64,000 nucleotides of DNA from Coniochaeta sp. PMI_546 (GCA_021432605.1 MU271147.1:2170001-2234000); one strand, 5' to 3'; shown: positions 22,616 through 35,274, counted from the first letter of the stretch. Numbers and translations: made by a program. Notes: generated by a model from the sequence alone, not told the origin.

Positions 22616-23602
22616 TTTAGAGTGTGTTTGTTCGGCTAAGGGGTAGACACTACGGTAAACACTGAGTATGGTGGTTTACAATAGACGTCTGGAAAATGCT
22701 TCGGTTTGGCTCTGATATCGAATAACATAGAGGTGACACCCATCGTCTATGGCTAGTTTTATACATTGACTGTCATCTCTAGAGCAAAGAAAAACAGTTC
22801 TAGAGAGTGTAGATGTCAAGTTGTCTTCCGTCACTCCCGTAGAGACCAAACCCTCCGAACTGAAACCAAACCATCCGACGCGACCCGTCCGATTGGTAAT
22901 AGCTAGTTGGTAACCATCACACGAATACTGGATACAGTCGTCTTTGGGCAGACATGGTGACCAGAATATCGGAGTCGGATGACTTCACCGGAGCGCCCTT
23001 GGTACCGCAGACTCACAGTCAACTGCCTAGTGACAGAGTGACATAAGGTGTGGTCAGCGTGCGACGATGTGGACGACTACATTGCCATAGTCCACTCTGA
23101 CTTGGGCTGAGAATAACGCGATATACATGCAATACCTAAGGCGTAGATAATTCCTACCGCCAGATCCAATACCGTAGAAAGCCCGATAGGTCAAGGCGCT
23201 GCACCCGAGTCTGGCGTCGTCGTCAAATGTAGCTTTGCGGCGCGGCCGTGTACTGCCCGTAGGATGCCATTGTGGGTCAAATCCAACACAATCCTCCAAT
23301 GATGCCTCTCATAACCTGCGCTTTCCCTGAAAAGGATAATGGTACCCTGGCATCATGTGCTCCCTCTCATTGGTCTCCTGCTGGTCCTCGGAGGACGGCT
23401 TGAGACTGATGTCTCGTCCTCCCTATGACTTCCTTGAAGTCAACTTTCTTGGGCAGCCCTGGGACTCTCGTCCTGAATCTCGTCAGTCAGCAGCTCTTCG
23501 AAGCGATCACGGAGTCTTGTTGTGGACACTTGTGCTGAGAATAACGTCGACCACCAGTAACCAATTTCCGCATTCTTGTTAATGAGGTTAATGAGTATCA
23601 GA
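22616..23602. other. Intergenic, divergent promoters (carbonic anhydrase / regulator-like gene)
   Basis: About 990 bp between divergent genes. No coding potential or repeat recognised. Confidence 0.5.
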
Positions 23603-25264
23603 ATGGCACCGACCAGCTTCGAGTTCGTGGTCCAAGAGGGGGACAAGGCCTTTTCCAAGGGCACTCAGACAAAGATTAGACGCCAGGCCATGAAGGCTGT
23701 AGCAGCTGCACGGCGAGAGACCGGCCACTACGGCAAGCATAACCTGCGCCAACACGCGACTTCATACACCAAGACAGACTCAAACCTGTCACCAGCAGCC
23801 TTACCCGTTAAAGACTGTGACAAGCGCATCGAGGTCCACAAGAAGCGGCCCCCATATGGCGGAGGAGACGACGACCATTATCCCAATCAGGAAATCGCAT
23901 TTCGGACCACTGATGAAACCATCGCCATGGCCCTGACCAAGTTGAGCTCTTCAATGTTCTTTTCCGGCCTCGAGCTTTTCATGATGGACTACAGCATCCA
24001 ACCTGCGGACCTCTCGGCTCTGACGTCGATCCATCTCGGCCCCGTGGCCAGTGCATTCTTCACCATGCAGCCCGCCAAGCTTAGAGACCTGTTGTCCTGC
24101 CGTCAGTGGTCCTACTTTGAGCACTTGTACAGTCGGTATGGACATTCCGCGTGCTTGGATGATGCCATCCGTTGTCTTATCATGGTTGCGCATGATCTCG
24201 TCGCTCCGTCGTCCCGGAGTTCCAGCGATGTGATACTCAGACAGTATGGCACGGCCCTGAAGAGCCTCCAAAGGGCGATAAACGACCCGGACGGGTGGGC
24301 GAATCCCGATACTCTATGTGCGACCCATATGCTGCAACTCTTTTCCGTCAGTCTACCTTCCCACCATGTCTTCCCATCCTTGCCTTCTCTGCATGAGATA
24401 CTGATATCAAACATGCCCTCACAGGTTCTGTATCCTGCAGCATGCAATGCACACACATGGTCACAGCATCTTTCCGGTTGCATGCGAATGATGCAACTCA
24501 AGGGACCACATGATTTCAAGACTGATTATGAAAAGGCTCTCCTTATAACATTCGCCGCCTCCATAGTAGGCCCCCCTATCTTGTTACGTGAACATTGACA
24601 CGTTACTGACTGCCTCCAGACGACCGAGACGTTCCTTCAAAACCAAGTATGCTTTCTGGAAGAGCCAGAGTGGCAGCAGGCTGTCGCTGCGTGCAAGGAC
24701 GAAACGGACTTATTCTCCGATAGAAGCCCCTTTGCAATCGAGATGGGCAACCTAATAACGAGGCTGCCTGGAGCATGCAAGCGCGTCGGCGACGTCGTAT
24801 GTTGCGATAACCCATCCGCTGAGGACCTTGAAAGGGTACGGCAAGAGGTCCGACAACTCCGTAAAGAAATCCGTCTGTTCAGGAACCGCTTTGACACGCA
24901 ACTCATCGTCGAGCTACCGTCATCAGCCGTCTCGGTGAGCGACAAGTTCAAGAGACTCGACGCCCTTGCCAACGCCCTCCTCTTCGAGATCATCTCGGCC
25001 AGGCTGATGGGATCGGTCTCGGTCTCGGAGCGCTTCCTCATGGAAGACGAGATCCTGCAGCACGGTTCTTACATCTCGAACATGGAGGAGACCAGCAAAG
25101 GGAACGACTACAGGACATCTTTCTACATGTCGCAGAAAGGTGTCATTGCCGAGTCGTTGATAGGGACTTCTCCTCTCTGGCGGGCGCCTTGCCGGTCGAA
25201 GGACACCATCGAGGCATGGAAGTTTCGGGAGTGGTGCGACACTCTCCCGCGTCGGTCACCTTAG
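23603..25264 (+). CDS. Fungal transcription-regulator-like protein without visible zinc cluster
   Basis: Three exons, 23603-24346, 24425-24565 and 24620-25264, give 509 residues. The N-terminal block SFEFVVQEGDKAFSKG then RRQAMKAVAAARRETG resembles fungal proteins often annotated as C6-finger-like or 'tachykinin family'. It has no CX2CX6C zinc cluster. The middle and C-terminal helical region (FFSGLELFMMDYS, then ITRLPGACKRVGDVV) resembles the Fungal_trans_2/DUF3468 regulatory fold. Intron 1 (78 bp, donor GTCAGT) is a multiple of three without stops, so a longer isoform is possible; splicing it gives MLQLFS|VLYPAACNAHTW, which looks like the family. Start ATG 23603 is chosen for similarity at SFEF; in-frame ATGs at 23582 and 23591 are alternatives. 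The function is unknown. Confidence 0.8.
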
Positions 25265-27189
25265 GAGCGATTGTCAAACACATGTGGCTCAGAAGCAGAC
25301 CGATTGAGTACCTTGAACTGATGAGATGACCTGCGGTACAGCAGCGAGACATGGCAGAAAAATGACGAAGTGCCAATCTTTCCGCAAACTCGGGCAAGGT
25401 CGATGCTTCATCCTCAACCTGCAATATGCCGCCTCTTCCACTCTCAAATGATGTGAAATCAGCAGACACGTCGTTTACTTCCTGCCCAAGACCATAACCA
25501 TTACGGTCCATGTTGCACAAATCGTGGCCCTCCTCGAAAACCCTCTTAGGACCCACAACGACGATTCTCATCGCAGCAACGCGCATCGTTCCAACAAAGT
25601 GCATGAAGAGAACAGTCTGACTCACCATTATCCCCAGACCGAATTATCCATAGCTTGGAAAGACGAGATCAAGCAGCTATTTTCTTCTAATCAAAGGGGG
25701 GAAAAGTCCAAAAAAAGAACGTACAACACCAGGGATTCCCCGGTGGTCACCCACCCGAGTACTAGTCTGGCGATTATCTGCTTATCTATGGGAGAGCGGA
25801 CGGGATCCCGAGTTTTCAGATATCTATGGTCGTACGTGACAGTCGGTTCCGGTGAAGCAGATTATATGTTGGCGGCAGCATCAAGCAGCGTTGAGACTCT
25901 GGGCGTGTACGGCTCTGGTCATTCAAGGAACCACCTGGATCCGTGGGCCACCCGGATTGTCAAACGGTGAGCAACGAGTAGAGACGGTGTCCTGCGGCAA
26001 GCGTCCATCCTGCAGGGACACGGAAGAGTGTGAGGCGGTACAGATCCTTATCACTCATAGGCCACGACTGGTTGAAAGGTCCTTGGGGGTCGGATAGACC
26101 GGCGCATTGCGATCTATATCAGCAAGAGACGAGGATTCGATTTGTGCATCCGTTTTCCCACGCGGAGCTGACTCCCTATGAACTAACTCTCGGGTACTAA
26201 CGCTGACGACACGGTGGACTGTTTGAAGACATGAGGGAATGGGATCGCGGTAGTGGCTCAGGTGCTGCGCATCACGGAGTCTGTTCTGTTGCTGGCATAT
26301 TGCAACGTCGCTAAGTGGAATTGTCTTGGGCGCACAGGTATATGGTTGTCAGCGATCTGAACGTGGTCAATGGTGCTGTAGGCTTTCAAGGGCGATGGAG
26401 ACTGAGGCATTGACGGTACAGAGAGCATGGGGTAATGATCTATTGGTCCAGCGTATTGTGCCATTTATGTACTCGAGCCAGCACTTCGATTGTTCTCTTG
26501 ATTTCTTGTCGATATATGGGATTGGCCAAGCCAAGAGTAATCTCAAAAACGCTCGATCGTCTCTTGCGGACGCCAGTCGATGATTTTGCAACTGGTAGTC
26601 GAAAGCTCTCCGAGGTGCAAGGCCTGGATGTTCCGGTGCCGGCCGGGCGTCCGAAAAGGACCGCCCGCGGAGCCCGAGTCGTTACGAGTACGGCTAGATT
26701 GGTCTTACGTGTGAGACGAGCAGCCGTGCTGATTCCGTTGGCGTGGTGGTTCATGGTGGCAGGGGCAATGCCGGGATCGCGGCGCTGTTGTTGGCAAGTG
26801 CCCTTGTGGCAGCCTGACTCACTTGGCTCTTGGAATTACCACCCCGAATACTCTACAGATGGAGGTCTTGGTTGAGCGGACAATCGCGTTCTACAGATGC
26901 CAAAGCATGCCGTGGGCTACAAAGATCTTAAAAGTCAAGCCGGTGATAAGGAATCAAGTTGAGTGTTCAAGGCGGTACCTGCGTAAGATAGATACCATGG
27001 TGTCTAGATCAGCTCGTGGCTCAGGTATAAACAACAAATGGAATGAAGACAGAACGCAAACCCAAAACCACCGACCATTTCCCAGACGTAAACACCACTT
27101 CTATCCGCTTCGTGAGAATACCCCAAGAAACCTGTACCCAGTACCGAACCCATCTATCCCTCAAGCCCTCGCCCCACAACGCTCTAGTC
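25265..27189. other. Intergenic, 1.9 kb, with an unexplained GC-rich island
   Basis: No recognised gene. A GC-rich stretch near 26580-26760 is open on both strands (ORFs about 26435-26875 + and 26440-26754 -) but shows no motif I recognise. It may be a decayed gene or chance. Confidence 0.45.
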
Positions 27190-28341
27190 CTACAGACTCT
27201 GTCTCTCAACATCACTGACAGGCTCGCTCTTCCCCTCCCTAGCCTCAACCACCTCCGCCGCCTTGCGCGCCCTCTTCTTACTCCCAATCCCGCCCTTCCC
27301 GTCCATCAGCTCCTTGAAGCACAAGCTCGGATGGAACACATTGAGCACCAGGCACGCGACGGCGATCATGACGCCCTCGAAGCCGATGAACAGGTCCTGG
27401 CGGAACATGAGCGGGCCGCTCCACCCCTTGCTCAGCTCGGCGACGCGGTAGACGCTGCGCCAGAAGATGCCGATGGTCGCCACGGTCAGGGCCAGGAGGA
27501 AGCCGCGGAAGAGCCAGCTGCCGCGCAGCTTCTGGGCGGCCAGGTCCTGGTCGAAGGCGGCGGCGGCCCCGAGCCGCCTGTACCGGCCGTAGGCGCGGAT
27601 GGCGAAGTCGAGGCAGCAGATGATGAAGACCAGAAGGGTCAGGACCTGGAAGGAGAGGCCGGCGATCATGATGTTGTCGCCCGTCGCGACGGGTTGGTTG
27701 TTGTGCGACGCTACCGAGGCCATGCCGCCGCCTGTGGCCTGCAGCACGAGGGAGATCACGTCGCAGGGGATGAACTGTTTTTTTGTTTTTTGTTTAGTGT
27801 CAAAGTTAAGGGGGGAGAGGGGCTGTGCCAGCAAGAAAGCGGACCAGGAGAGTACAAAACTTACGATGCGAGTGTAATACTCCGGGGGGATGCGCGAGTT
27901 CTCAGGTCCAAAGGCGTAGACTATCCTCCTGAGGCAGAGATAGACGCCGGCGGCCAGGAAGGCCGGGCCGATGGTCAGGCAGACGATCTGGATCAGGAAG
28001 CCGTTCTCCTGCCACTGGTTCTTCCAGCTCATGACGCGGCCGACGTAGCCGATGATCTCGCAGGCGACGCCCAGCAGCATGGCGACGGTGAAGCCGAGCC
28101 CCTTGCGGGTGAGGCCGTAGACGGCCGCGAAGCCGAGGAAGGAGAGGGAGAAGAGGGCCAGGAAGACGGCGTTGGCGGGCAGGGAGATGCGGTAGTTGTA
28201 GTAGCTGTCGACGTTCTGGCAGAAGTCCATGTCCGGGTAGGCCTCGCAGATCATGCCGCAGCCCTTGTACTTTGGGTTGTCGGTGCAGAAGTCTGCGACC
28301 TGGGTCCAGGTGACGTTTTGCCCGTCTATGACTATCGACAT
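27190..28341 (-). CDS. RTA1-like seven-transmembrane protein
   Basis: Two exons, 28341-27865 and 27774-27190, give 353 residues. The 90-bp intron (GTAAGT...ACAG) is a multiple of three and lacks stops, so the frame reads through it. Splicing it out gives YYTRI|FIPCDVISLVLQATGGG, the conserved RTA1 motif block. Seven hydrophobic segments are visible from about residue 55. The conserved core includes GYVGRVMSWKNQW and the FIPCDVISLVLQ helix. The N-terminal extracellular part contains several Cys (CTDNPKYKGCGMICEAYPDMDFC). Yeast relatives (Rta1, Rsb1) confer 7-aminocholesterol or sphingoid-base resistance at the plasma membrane or ER. Which lipid this one handles is not evident. A basic cytosolic tail ends the protein. 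Confidence 0.94.
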   Translation of the reverse strand: MSIVIDGQNVTWTQVADFCTDNPKYKGCGMICEAYPDMDFCQNVDSYYNYRISLPANAVFLALFSLSFLGFAAVYGLTRKGLGFTVAMLLGVACEIIGYVGRVMSWKNQWQENGFLIQIVCLTIGPAFLAAGVYLCLRRIVYAFGPENSRIPPEYYTRIVSFVLSWSAFLLAQPLSPLNFDTKQKTKKQFIPCDVISLVLQATGGGMASVASHNNQPVATGDNIMIAGLSFQVLTLLVFIICCLDFAIRAYGRYRRLGAAAAFDQDLAAQKLRGSWLFRGFLLALTVATIGIFWRSVYRVAELSKGWSGPLMFRQDLFIGFEGVMIAVACLVLNVFHPSLCFKELMDGKGGIGSKKRARKAAEVVEAREGKSEPVSDVERQSL

Positions 28342-31300
28342 GGTGGCGGATGTTTGAGGTTGCTGTGGTGTATGTGTATGGTGGTGGTTTGTATATATTA
28401 TGTGGTCCTGGAGTGCCGGATGACCAGACGATGAAGCCCGGAGTGTGAAGTAGTGTAGCCTCTTGTAACGGCCTGATAATTACTCCCACGGACAGGAAGG
28501 AAAAGGAAAGGTGGGTATCTATATATCTCAACGAGTGCGGCTGTGAAAGGGAAGGAAGGAAAGTAAATAAGCAGGCTACGAGGCCCCTGGGAGCAAGGGC
28601 GTGTATATACGTAAGGCGCCAAGCGAAGTTGTGAATAAGAATGGAATGAGATCAAAAATCTGCCCGAGCTGGAGGAATCTGGAGTACCAAAACAAAAAGA
28701 GGTGTCAGAGCTGGTAGGCAGTGGAGTTAAGGGAGCCGCAGGAGCCCGGAGACGGCACAGAGACTAGGCTCTAGACTTAGAGAGGGAGTGGAGCGGACTA
28801 AGGTAAGGTGAAAAAAAGAGGCTTGTTTCCACGGCGTCATCACCGTTTGCAACGTCCAGGCCCCGGGCCTCATCGTATGAAACCCCCAGGATGCTCTGCA
28901 GGATTCGTACCACAGGAATAAGGGCCTGTGGCTTGCGGTGTCGGTATCCTGGCACGGCCTGATTCTTTTCCTCTGGCAGACACGGCATGTCCTGACAGGT
29001 TGGGCAACGAGATAACCAGAATGCCAATGCCACTCATCAACTTTATTTCCCAATCCGGCACCATGGCGCGAATGGTTGGCCCCATTCGCTAGATCTTCTG
29101 GGTACCACAGTACTGCAGCAGGGCTGAGCCGAGACGCCAGCTCCGTTCCCGAAGCTCGGTCTCGTTCTCGGAGGCACATTGCATTATCAAAGCACTCCGC
29201 TCTGACGGCTGCCTTGCTTGATAATGCAGTTTTATATATATTCAGCCAGCCCAGCGACTTTGTAAGTTGGGTACAGGGCGAAATAGACCTGGTTGCCGTT
29301 CCCTGGCCGTCATCTTTCCTGCGAGTGCTGATTCTTGGCGGCAGGATGGAAGTCGGGACAAGAGTCTGACAACACAATCGACTGATCTCCAATCTTGCAC
29401 GTCAAACGGACGAAAGGTGCTGCCACGAGCCCAACAACTCGAGCAGAGGTGTGTCAAGGAGGTCCCCCTCGTGTCGTCGGTCAATGATCGCTCCGCCCCT
29501 GTGGGTAAGCTTATTGCAGTGTGCAGTGCGCACAGCGACGACGCGCAAGCTGGTGCACATCTCCGACTCCCATTGGCTGTGTCGCCTAAGGGTCTTGACC
29601 ATACAGCAGCAAACACCTCCCAAGAATGCGGTTCTGTTCGGCTTGGCACGTTGCGTGACTACACGTGTGCAAAGCGCCTTGTTTCGTTCGAGTGCTTCGA
29701 GGTAAGCGTAGCCCTATCGAGTGCAGCTTCCCAGGGACTGGTTTCTTCCCGATCTCATGATGCGAATGCGAGGAGTACGTAAGATAGCGCGTCGATTCTC
29801 AGCAACGGATTCTGCGATGGTGGATCGATGAGTAAGGGACTCTAGCCTGTCCGGGACCTAGCAGTGGCTTGAAGATGCGAACGAAAGCGGCAAGTACTTC
29901 GTACAATTACTATGGTATCCAGTATCTTAGCTTGCAACATGGGTCCGACAAGCTTCGTTACCATTGTCACTTCCCGCTGGAGTTGGAGAGGATGACCCCC
30001 ACTCACTCCGGCGGGAAGACGGTGGCCTTGGCGCTCCGAGGACCGACTTCAAGACTCGGGACCTGCCTACCATCAAAACAGTTTCAAGAGCCACCCTTCA
30101 AATTACAATGTATGTATAATCATGGTTTGATGGCATGAAACTACCTCTTGCTTGAGTTGACACGTTATGATGGCTGGATTGAACGCCCACAGAGTCGGCT
30201 GATTGACCGAGAAGGATTACGTACGTTTCAAACCAAGCCACGGGTGGTTGCAGCGAATCCTACTACACATCGTATGTACTGGATATCCTGTACCGGTAGG
30301 CCATGCCGTCTGCGCCTCGACCCTGCATGCTTGCGTACTATGTTGTGCGGTACCTTATGCTCGCTCCAAGTCACGTGTGCAAAGGGACTTCTATGCGAGC
30401 GCTATGATATCTCTTCGTAACAGATTTTGTGCATTGTCATTGTGGACAAAGCCCATCTCGTGAAACCACCCGGGTTCCGCGGAGGATCCCGCGGGTCACG
30501 TCTCACGCTACTTATACGCCTCCTTCAAAACCTTATACTAACCATGTCGAAGTTTGTAGAACCAGAGATCGTTCCTCGCTTTACGACGGCGTCGGAGCTG
30601 GAATCGGTGGGACCAGCCACCCCCCGGGGGATCGGAGAAGAGTTGATGTGGATGCTGAGCTGCTTCCGTGCATGAGGGTGTCGGTCAACCACCAGACTGG
30701 GCGTAAGACATGGTTGCAGGGCTCACGAATAGTATGGGCTCTACTGCAGAGAGACCATTGATATCCCTACTGTCCTGGACGTCATGACCACATCAACAAA
30801 AGATAAGTGTGACCACTGCACTCCATTCGGCTGTTCTTCACCAAACACTCGCGCTGTGAGGGTTCGCGTAGGAACCTATCCAAGAGGAACTCTCGAGGTC
30901 TGAGTGTAGGCGATGGGACGCCTCAACGCGCTCGACGCGTGCTGAGAAAGCAATGTCTTCGCGTAGCCTGCCTTGTTCTCCCCTACACTAGTTTGTAACG
31001 ACACTCCCGTGTAGCCAAGCGTACTAGAGAAGTATGTCGTTTTCTCTTGAGGGGATCGCCCCTTGAAGCAAGCGTCCACGAGGGCTTGCCTCTGATGTTA
31101 TTGTCTCTTACTGCCGTCATTTTCTATGGTTTGAGGCCGACTTGGCTCCCTATGTCATTTCTTCGATACCTCCACCCAGCCTCAACCGCACCAGACCTCA
31201 CGGTGACAACCATACAAATCCATGGCAACTCAACAGCTGTCCTAATCCTAATCCTGATCCTAGCCTCCCAAACTCTCCCACCTCGCATACGAACCTATTC

Positions 31301-32121
31301 TCCCATCTAAGAAACCGCATACTGAACTCCTCGGATGCCGCGTCCGCAACCTACACTCTCCTCCGCCCCTGTATAATCGCTTGACCAGGCCTACCTCAAG
31401 CTTCTTCCTTCCCTCCAGTTAATGCAAGCTCCACGCCAACCCTTGCAACCGCCATCCTGAGGCAGTTTGCCCGCCCGTTCGACCCCCCAAACGGTCCTAC
31501 ATAACGAGGCCGCATGCTACAAACCACCAGCCAGCATATGTCGGCTCTGAACCGTGGGCACGGCTTCTCCAACTGTTAGCCTCGCTACACGGTCAGCAAC
31601 TCGGCCGTCTATGTTGTACAGTACACCGCAATGCAGCCCCGTCAAGTGAGCAGTTACAAGCTGAGTCTTAGTCTGTACTGTTTTGTCTCGAAGGCGATGA
31701 TGATGTAGAATACCCTTTTGTTAGGACCGTCGCAGGACCAGACAGATGTGGTGTCTGCGGCGTATGGCCTGGTAGCACGGCTTGCTTATAATAGGGAAGG
31801 CTGTTAGAATCTCTGAACATATCAGGAAGCAGAGACGATGGAGAAGATGTCAGGAGGTTATCTATCTCTCGGTATAGAAAAATTGCTTGTAGTCGACCAC
31901 ACACCCACGGCTCCTTCATCAACATCAATAACTCATATATTGAGATTGTGTGATTCAAAATTCATGGCTCAACGCCCTGCGAGGTCAAGAGTTGTATTAA
32001 GTTGGCACCGACAAGATCCCGAACCTCATCATGGAGCAGCCTTAGGTCTTCTAACCCCAATCTTCACTCGACGAAAACCCCCTGACAGCATCAAACAGAG
32101 CCAAAAAGCCCAGACTTCCCT
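28342..32121. other. Gene-poor spacer, 3.8 kb
   Basis: The longest stretch without a supported gene. It is upstream of the RTA1-like gene and downstream of the lipase-like gene. ORFs such as 28727-29392 (-) and 29267-29782 (+) show no domain, no family motif and no convincing start. A single exact TCCGCGGA palindrome (PDRE core) lies at 30476-30483. No transposon ends or tandem arrays were seen. Confidence 0.45.
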
Positions 32122-34406
32122 CTACAGCCCCTCCCCAGCCCGCTGGGTAGTCACCCTCTCGACCCCGCCCACGGCCCGGCTGGCCCCCAGCGCAATCCCC
32201 TTACCTTCCCGCATCGACTGCACAGACGAGTCCAGACTCAGCCCGGCGGCGCCGCGGTCTCCAGCCCCGCTGCCACTCCCGCTCCCGCCGCCCGCCTTCC
32301 TCCGCCTCGTCGGCGTCTCCGGCGTGCGGCGACCCGGTCCGTCCGAGTAGTCCGTGTGCGCGGGCCGGTCCGGCGACGACTGCTGATCCGACCCCGAGCC
32401 CTCGTCCACGCTGCCGTTCCTGCCGTGGAGGCGGCGGCCGGACAGCCGTGCTGGCAGGGGTGACGGAACGGGGATTTGGCTCTGCTGCTGCTGCTGTTGT
32501 TGTTGTTGATGCTGAGGCGGCTGCTGGCGCGGCGCGCCCATGTTCTGGCTCCGGACGGGTTGGGAGCCGTTCGCCGGCGGCGGGTTCTTTCCCGCTGCCA
32601 CCGCCGCCACCCCCCTGCCCTCCGTTTCGGTATCCTGGCCGTCCTTGCTGGTCGCGACGTCGCTGTCGGCCACGTCGCTGACGCTGTTCCGGCGGGCCTT
32701 GTCGTCGTCGTCGACGAGGACGCTGAAGCTGGCGTGGGCGCTCAGACTCGTGTGCCTGGCGGCGTGGTAGCGCTCGTACTCCTCCTTGGTGTGCTCGGCG
32801 CCGGTGAAGCTCTCGAGGGCGTCGAAGACGTGCGGGAACACCATGGTGTCGACGTCGCGCGCCCACAGGAAGTCGAGGTGCTCGTAGTGCGGGATCCCCG
32901 TGGCGATGGTCTGCTTCGGCAGCTCGCGGAGCATGACCTTGATGTCCACCAGGGAGTCGCTGCCGCCGTACACCAGGACGATCGGGGTCTTGATGTTGCG
33001 CGTCGGGTACTTGGCGACCTTGGTGTACTTGCTGCTGCTCGACAGCGAGATGGGCGGGTGCACGTCGTCGTCGTACATCTGGAAGGACTTGTTGCGGATG
33101 ATCTGGAACCAATGCACGACGGATTTGGTGCTGGTGAAGGAGTAGAGATGTGGGTAGGCGGCTAGTTTCTGCGAGGTGCTGATGTTCTTGGTGCGCCAGT
33201 TGAAGAGGAAGGCGAGGGAGAGGTCGATCACCTTTGTGAAGAGCGGCGGGTAGATGATCTCTTGCCACATGGTGGCCGAGCTGAGGATGGAGCGCCGACC
33301 GAACAGGAGGAAGAGCACTTGCGGCGATGCCTTGACGAGGGCGTCTACGATGCCATTGTGCAGCCCAGCCGGGGACATGGCGGGAGCGAGGGCGATGAAG
33401 ACGTTTACCTGGGTGTTGAGCTTCGGGTGGATGGCTAAACTGCCGAATGCTTGGGCTGTGCCTTGCGAGAAGCCGATGTAGGAGAGAGACTTCTGGCCGG
33501 TCGTCTCGAGGATGTAGGCGATGCTGTCGGGGATGTCGTGGAAGGCGAACTCGTCGATGGAGAAGTTCCAGAATTCCAGTGTGGTGGGCGAGTGATGCAC
33601 CGATTTCTTTGAGTACTTGTTGCCCCGATTGTTACCCAGCTAGCAGCGGTTAGCCTGTGATGATCATCATGGTCGCCTGTGCTGAGGTCGCGCAATCCTT
33701 ACCCAGACATCGAAGCCCTTTTCGACCAGGAGGAAGGGCAGTGCTCTCTGGGCGTCAGTGAGACACACCCATACCTCGCTGTTCATCAGGAGGCCGTGAT
33801 GGAGGTAGATAACCCGCTTCTTGAGGCTCCGTGGGCCGCTGTTGACCTTGACATCCTCCTCGCCCTTCTTCCACGCCAGCCGGTGCAAGCCAAGGAGGAA
33901 GCCATCCTTGGTCTGGACTACATGCTCCTCGGCGGTGTACCCAAATAGCGCGCAGAGGTCGACGAAATCGGAAGCATCTCGTACGGCGTCAGATATGGCT
34001 TCGCATCAAGGTTAGTAACGAGGAATAAGGTCGGCTGGTCAGGGCATGCAGAGACGTACGCTTCCTCCTCCGTTCTGCTCGTTTCTCTGCCGGCGACGTA
34101 AACTTGTTGAACAGTCGTCTGGATGCCCGGTAGAAGAGGTTGAGGAGGGATGTGGCTGCCCAGGGGTTAGTGATCATCGCTCGTGCGCAATTTGCGTTGG
34201 TAGGTCGTGTTCAGGGGGTTATCGTACGCAAGGCGAGGGTCAGGACTCGGATGATGGCCTCAAAACCGACGAGAAAGAATGAGCCTACGAGGGCGATGTA
34301 CTCGGGGCTGTGATAGAATGGCTACGTCAGCGATTGCCCGTATATGTACATGGAGGGAGAAGTGGGCGGCGTACATGTTCAAGCGTCCAAGAAAAGGCAC
34401 CGGCAT
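32122..34406 (-). CDS. Membrane-anchored alpha/beta-hydrolase lipase, Tgl1/steryl-ester-hydrolase-like
   Basis: Five exons, 34406-34375, 34307-34228, 34155-34060, 33998-33703 and 33639-32122, give 673 residues. Each junction restores family sequence (RLN|IPEYIALVGSFFL; ALP|TSLLNLFYR; RRRKP|ISDAVRDASDFVDLC; FDVW|LGNNRGNKYSKKS). The first 40 residues contain a hydrophobic anchor. The AB-hydrolase/lipase domain starts near TKDGFLLGLHRLAW. The nucleophile elbow is IGFSQGTAQA (GxSxG), with acid loop VYGGSDSLVD and catalytic His in HYEHLDFLW. Yeast Tgl1/Yeh1/Yeh2 hydrolyse steryl esters at lipid droplets or the plasma membrane. The C-terminal 230 residues are disordered, with a nine-Gln run (CAG/CAA repeat, 32480-32510), Ser-rich and Gly/Ser-rich segments. 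Family secure; substrate inferred. Confidence 0.93.
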
Positions 34407-35274
34407 TCCGGCGAATTGATGCGGCGATCGCCACGCGTCGGGATGCTATATATGGTGATTGGAAGAAGCAGTCATTCAAGAGCGCAGGCCAAAGTCAATC
34501 GCAGGTGTTTCCGCAGCTCCATCATGGGAATCGACAATTTGTTGGGCGTTTCGAATGTTATCGCGATTGTTGGGTTGGAGGACGGAAGTTGAGTCCGGCG
34601 CATTGATGTCACTGTCACATGCGAATCTGATCCCACTAAGTCTAAAATACACCAGCACACATCACACACCACCAGCCTTGTACCAGCTGCCACGGAACGT
34701 GCCTTGGGAGGTTGCGCTCACTCTATTAGACCATAGCCAAAATAATGTCAGCCTGGACTTTTGCAGTGCTGCAGCATACCAAACGCGGCTCGCTTTCAAC
34801 ATAACTTCACGATATCCTTCTATTCGAAGCATTGGCGACTCGGTACTCAAGTCTTCCATGTCAGGTATGGTTGCAGACTGGCCAATCAGAAAAATGTTAT
34901 GGGTGTTCAGGCCTCTGTAAGACCCTACGTCCATACTCTAGCCAATCCGGGGGCTACGACACCTCCTTCTACCAGGTATTTAACGTCAAGGTCGGATTGT
35001 ACCCAGTAGAGCAACAGATGGCAGAAAGAGGGGACTCTGCAGTCTGTACTAAGGTATGCTCAGGTGGCTACGCAGCCTTTGGCAACGCACAATGAGGTGA
35101 GTATTGGAGTCACAAGCCTTCATCCACCAGACAAGTGACTTTGATATGGAACAACAGGATGTTATTCAATGGCTAGACATTACAGCATGACAGCAAGTCT
35201 CAACCCCCCGACATAATCAAGCCTAAGCATCGGCCACAGATACCCGTGCTCGTAACAGACCATTACAACCCCCC
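34407..35274. other. Intergenic, 0.87 kb
   Basis: Between two minus-strand genes: promoter side of the lipase gene and 3' flank of the GT2 gene. Nothing recognised. Confidence 0.5.

Noticed and set aside
27043-28434. 463-codon plus-strand ORF
   Set aside because: It lies antisense to the RTA1-like gene, whose family motifs and splice sites are clear. The plus frame is an Asp/Val/Glu-rich shadow caused by GC-rich codon use.
28727-29392. 221-codon minus-strand ORF in the gene-poor spacer
   Set aside because: No recognisable domain, signal peptide or conserved block, and overlaps equally open frames on the other strand; not enough to call a gene.
31220-31265. CCTAATCCTAATCCTGATCCTAG string resembling telomere-like repeats
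   Set aside because: Only about four imperfect copies with a unit that is not TTAGGG/CCCTAA; no flanking subtelomeric features.
32201-33268. 355-codon minus-strand ORF
   Set aside because: Alternate frame of the lipase gene; Arg/Gln/His-rich shadow.
27190-34406. Possible lipid/drug-resistance gene cluster (RTA1-like and steryl-ester lipase)
   Set aside because: The two genes are 3.8 kb apart with no shared promoter or pathway partners; proximity alone does not support a cluster.
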